Positions 62,816-64,000 of a stretch of DNA of 64,000 bases are shown in pieces (positions within the stretch are counted from its first letter, which is position 1; each line of letters opens with the position of its first letter). The position numbers were made by a program, and so were the translations under genes. The DNA comes from Niastella soli (GTDB lineage Bacteria; Bacteroidota; Bacteroidia; Chitinophagales; Chitinophagaceae). The notes beneath the pieces were generated by a model. That model did not search any database. It had not been told where the DNA came from and saw only the letters and a program-made list of their open reading frames with translations. Location of the stretch: positions 372,001-436,000 of the forward strand of contig NZ_JAGHKO010000010.1 in assembly GCF_017742245.1 (NCBI RefSeq). The letters run 5' to 3'.

Positions 62816-64000
62816 ATGATTTCTAAAACCCGGTATTCTGTACTATTCCACTTCATACTGTTCTTCCTGATAATATCCTTTATTACAAGAACTGTTTTAT
62901 TAGCATGGTCTTTTCACAAAGCCGACCCAGGTATTATTTCCTGCTTACGTATTTATGGCCAGGGACTTATCTTTGATACCATAGTGGCGCTTTGTTTTAG
63001 CGTCGTGTATTCTATATATTTATTGATACTGCCCCAGCGGTGGAACTCCTCTTTGGTTAACAGGGTGTTAACCTGCAGTGGATTCTTTTTGACGGTGCTT
63101 ATCATTATGTTCTCCTTCTTTGCCGAGTTTGCTTTTTGGGATGAATTTGAAAGCCGGTTCAATTTCATTGCTGTAGACTATCTGGTGTATACCTTTGAAG
63201 TGATCAATAATATAAACCAGTCGTATCCCCTGCCCTGGTTGATCAGCGGAATGGTATTGCTGACCTTATTAGTGACCTTTATTTTTTATAAAAAAAGAAT
63301 ATTTCAACAGAGTTTTAAAACTGATACTCCTTTTGCTAGCCGGCTTTTGATCACCGGAACTGTGGTACTGGGTGCACTCCTGGGCGTTTTGTTCATACCC
63401 AATTCCTGGGCAGATGGGCCACATAACAGGTATCAGAATGAATTGTCGAAGGCAGGGATCTATTCGTTCTTTTCTGCGTTCAGGAATAATGAGTTGAACT
63501 ATTATGATTTTTATGCAAAGGAACCAGAAGCCACTACCTTTTCCACTGTTCGTGCTGATTTACAGGAACCGAATGCTGCCTTTCTCGATAACGGTTATAA
63601 TATCAGGCGGCAGATAGACAGTGCGGGTGTGGTACAAAAACCTAACGTGATACTGGTAACCATTGAAAGCTTTAGCGCCGACTTCATGGGCCATTTTGGC
63701 AATACCCAACACCTTACGCCCATCCTGGATGAACTGGCTGACTCTGCCGTTCTGTTTACCAATATGTATGCAACGGGTACCCGTACTGTACGCGGTATGG
63801 AAGCATTGACCATGTGTGTTCCGCCAACACCTGGCAATAGTATTGTTCGCCGAAGCGATAATCAGGGTTTGTTTACAGTGGGAAGCGTTTTCAAAAATGC
63901 AGGTTATTCCAGGTCATTCTTTTACGGGGGCGATGGGTATTTCGACAACATGAATAATTTCTTTGGCAGCAACGGTTTTGATATAACCGATAAGGGAGGC
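62816..64000 (+). CDS. LTA synthase family membrane sulfatase-fold enzyme, 3' end outside window
   Basis: The first 395 residues are present and the frame runs off the right edge. About five TM helices cover residues 8-195. The sulfatase-like extracytoplasmic domain begins near 275 with VILVTIESFSADFMGHFG, where E284 is a probable metal ligand. The active-site threonine is T324 (or T322) in GTRTVRGMEA. Such enzymes transfer phosphoglycerol or phosphoethanolamine groups, or act as hydrolases, in the periplasm. Divergent from the response regulator gene. Confidence 0.9.
   Translation, partial: MISKTRYSVLFHFILFFLIISFITRTVLLAWSFHKADPGIISCLRIYGQGLIFDTIVALCFSVVYSIYLLILPQRWNSSLVNRVLTCSGFFLTVLIIMFSFFAEFAFWDEFESRFNFIAVDYLVYTFEVINNINQSYPLPWLISGMVLLTLLVTFIFYKKRIFQQSFKTDTPFASRLLITGTVVLGALLGVLFIPNSWADGPHNRYQNELSKAGIYSFFSAFRNNELNYYDFYAKEPEATTFSTVRADLQEPNAAFLDNGYNIRRQIDSAGVVQKPNVILVTIESFSADFMGHFGNTQHLTPILDELADSAVLFTNMYATGTRTVRGMEALTMCVPPTPGNSIVRRSDNQGLFTVGSVFKNAGYSRSFFYGGDGYFDNMNNFFGSNGFDITDKGG

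Overview
The window comes from a Bacteroidota genome, most likely a Chitinophagaceae member close to Niastella or Chitinophaga. The evidence is four secreted proteins with type IX secretion (T9SS) C-terminal sorting domains, a SusC/SusD pair, lipoprotein and signal-peptide styles typical of the phylum, TTG-N19-TAnnTTTG promoters, and little Shine-Dalgarno sequence before genes. The genus is an inference. I see no rRNA, tRNA, CRISPR array, transposase or phage gene.

Layout. 1-1387: 5' part of a secreted M16 peptidase (minus strand, runs off the edge), then a 1.7-kb gene-poor gap. 3-4.3 kb: a NamZ-type peptidoglycan hydrolase. 4.7-11.3 kb: a six-gene coxG-S-L-M-D-E cluster for a form II CO-dehydrogenase-like molybdenum hydroxylase. 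11.4-15.8 kb: a DHFR-like reductase, then a porin/Rieske/di-haem cytochrome gene set divergent from a DtxR regulator, with a DtxR-type palindrome between them. 15.9-20.7 kb: an AraC regulator, two cytosolic YceI paralogues and an MhqO/MhqD-like pair, perhaps a quinone-stress group. 20.9-29.3 kb: a tripartite RND efflux operon, a divergent AraC regulator and an MFS transporter.

29.6-41.5 kb is an extracellular polymer-degradation locus. It holds a double-GH18 chitinase, a GH16 glucanase with CBM6, a GH18 chitinase with CBM32 and CBM6, and a metzincin-type protease with two beta/gamma-crystallin domains. All four carry T9SS tails, and together they look like an attack set for fungal or arthropod material (chitin, beta-glucan, protein). 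42-44 kb: a SHOCT membrane protein, a Crp-like regulator and a CDP-alcohol phosphatidyltransferase. 44.4-49.1 kb: SusC/SusD. 49.4-52.3 kb: an NCS2 purine permease preceded by an overlapping 27-codon reading frame, then a fatty-acid hydroxylase preceded by a 41-aa membrane peptide and a 17-codon reading frame ending in CCCNNCC. 52.5-58.4 kb: a DUF6250-like protein, a GhoS-like small protein, an unknown secreted protein, a GH89 alpha-N-acetylglucosaminidase and a PAP2 phosphatase. 58.5-62.7 kb: response regulator, histidine kinase and TonB receptor. 62.8 kb to the end: the start of an LTA-synthase-like membrane sulfatase-fold enzyme.

Intergenic DNA is unusual. Many gaps are mosaics of short tandem units with 7-bp period (AAGTAGG, GGGCAAT, GGCAGAA, CACGATT, CCGATTG types), 9-bp period (GTTGATAGG type) or 11-bp period, mixed with CCCGA...TCGGG palindromes and longer shared linkers. 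These mosaics lie between genes that otherwise look co-directional and operonic, and two stop codons sit inside repeat units. All domain and family calls rest on motif recognition from the sequence; no database search was run.
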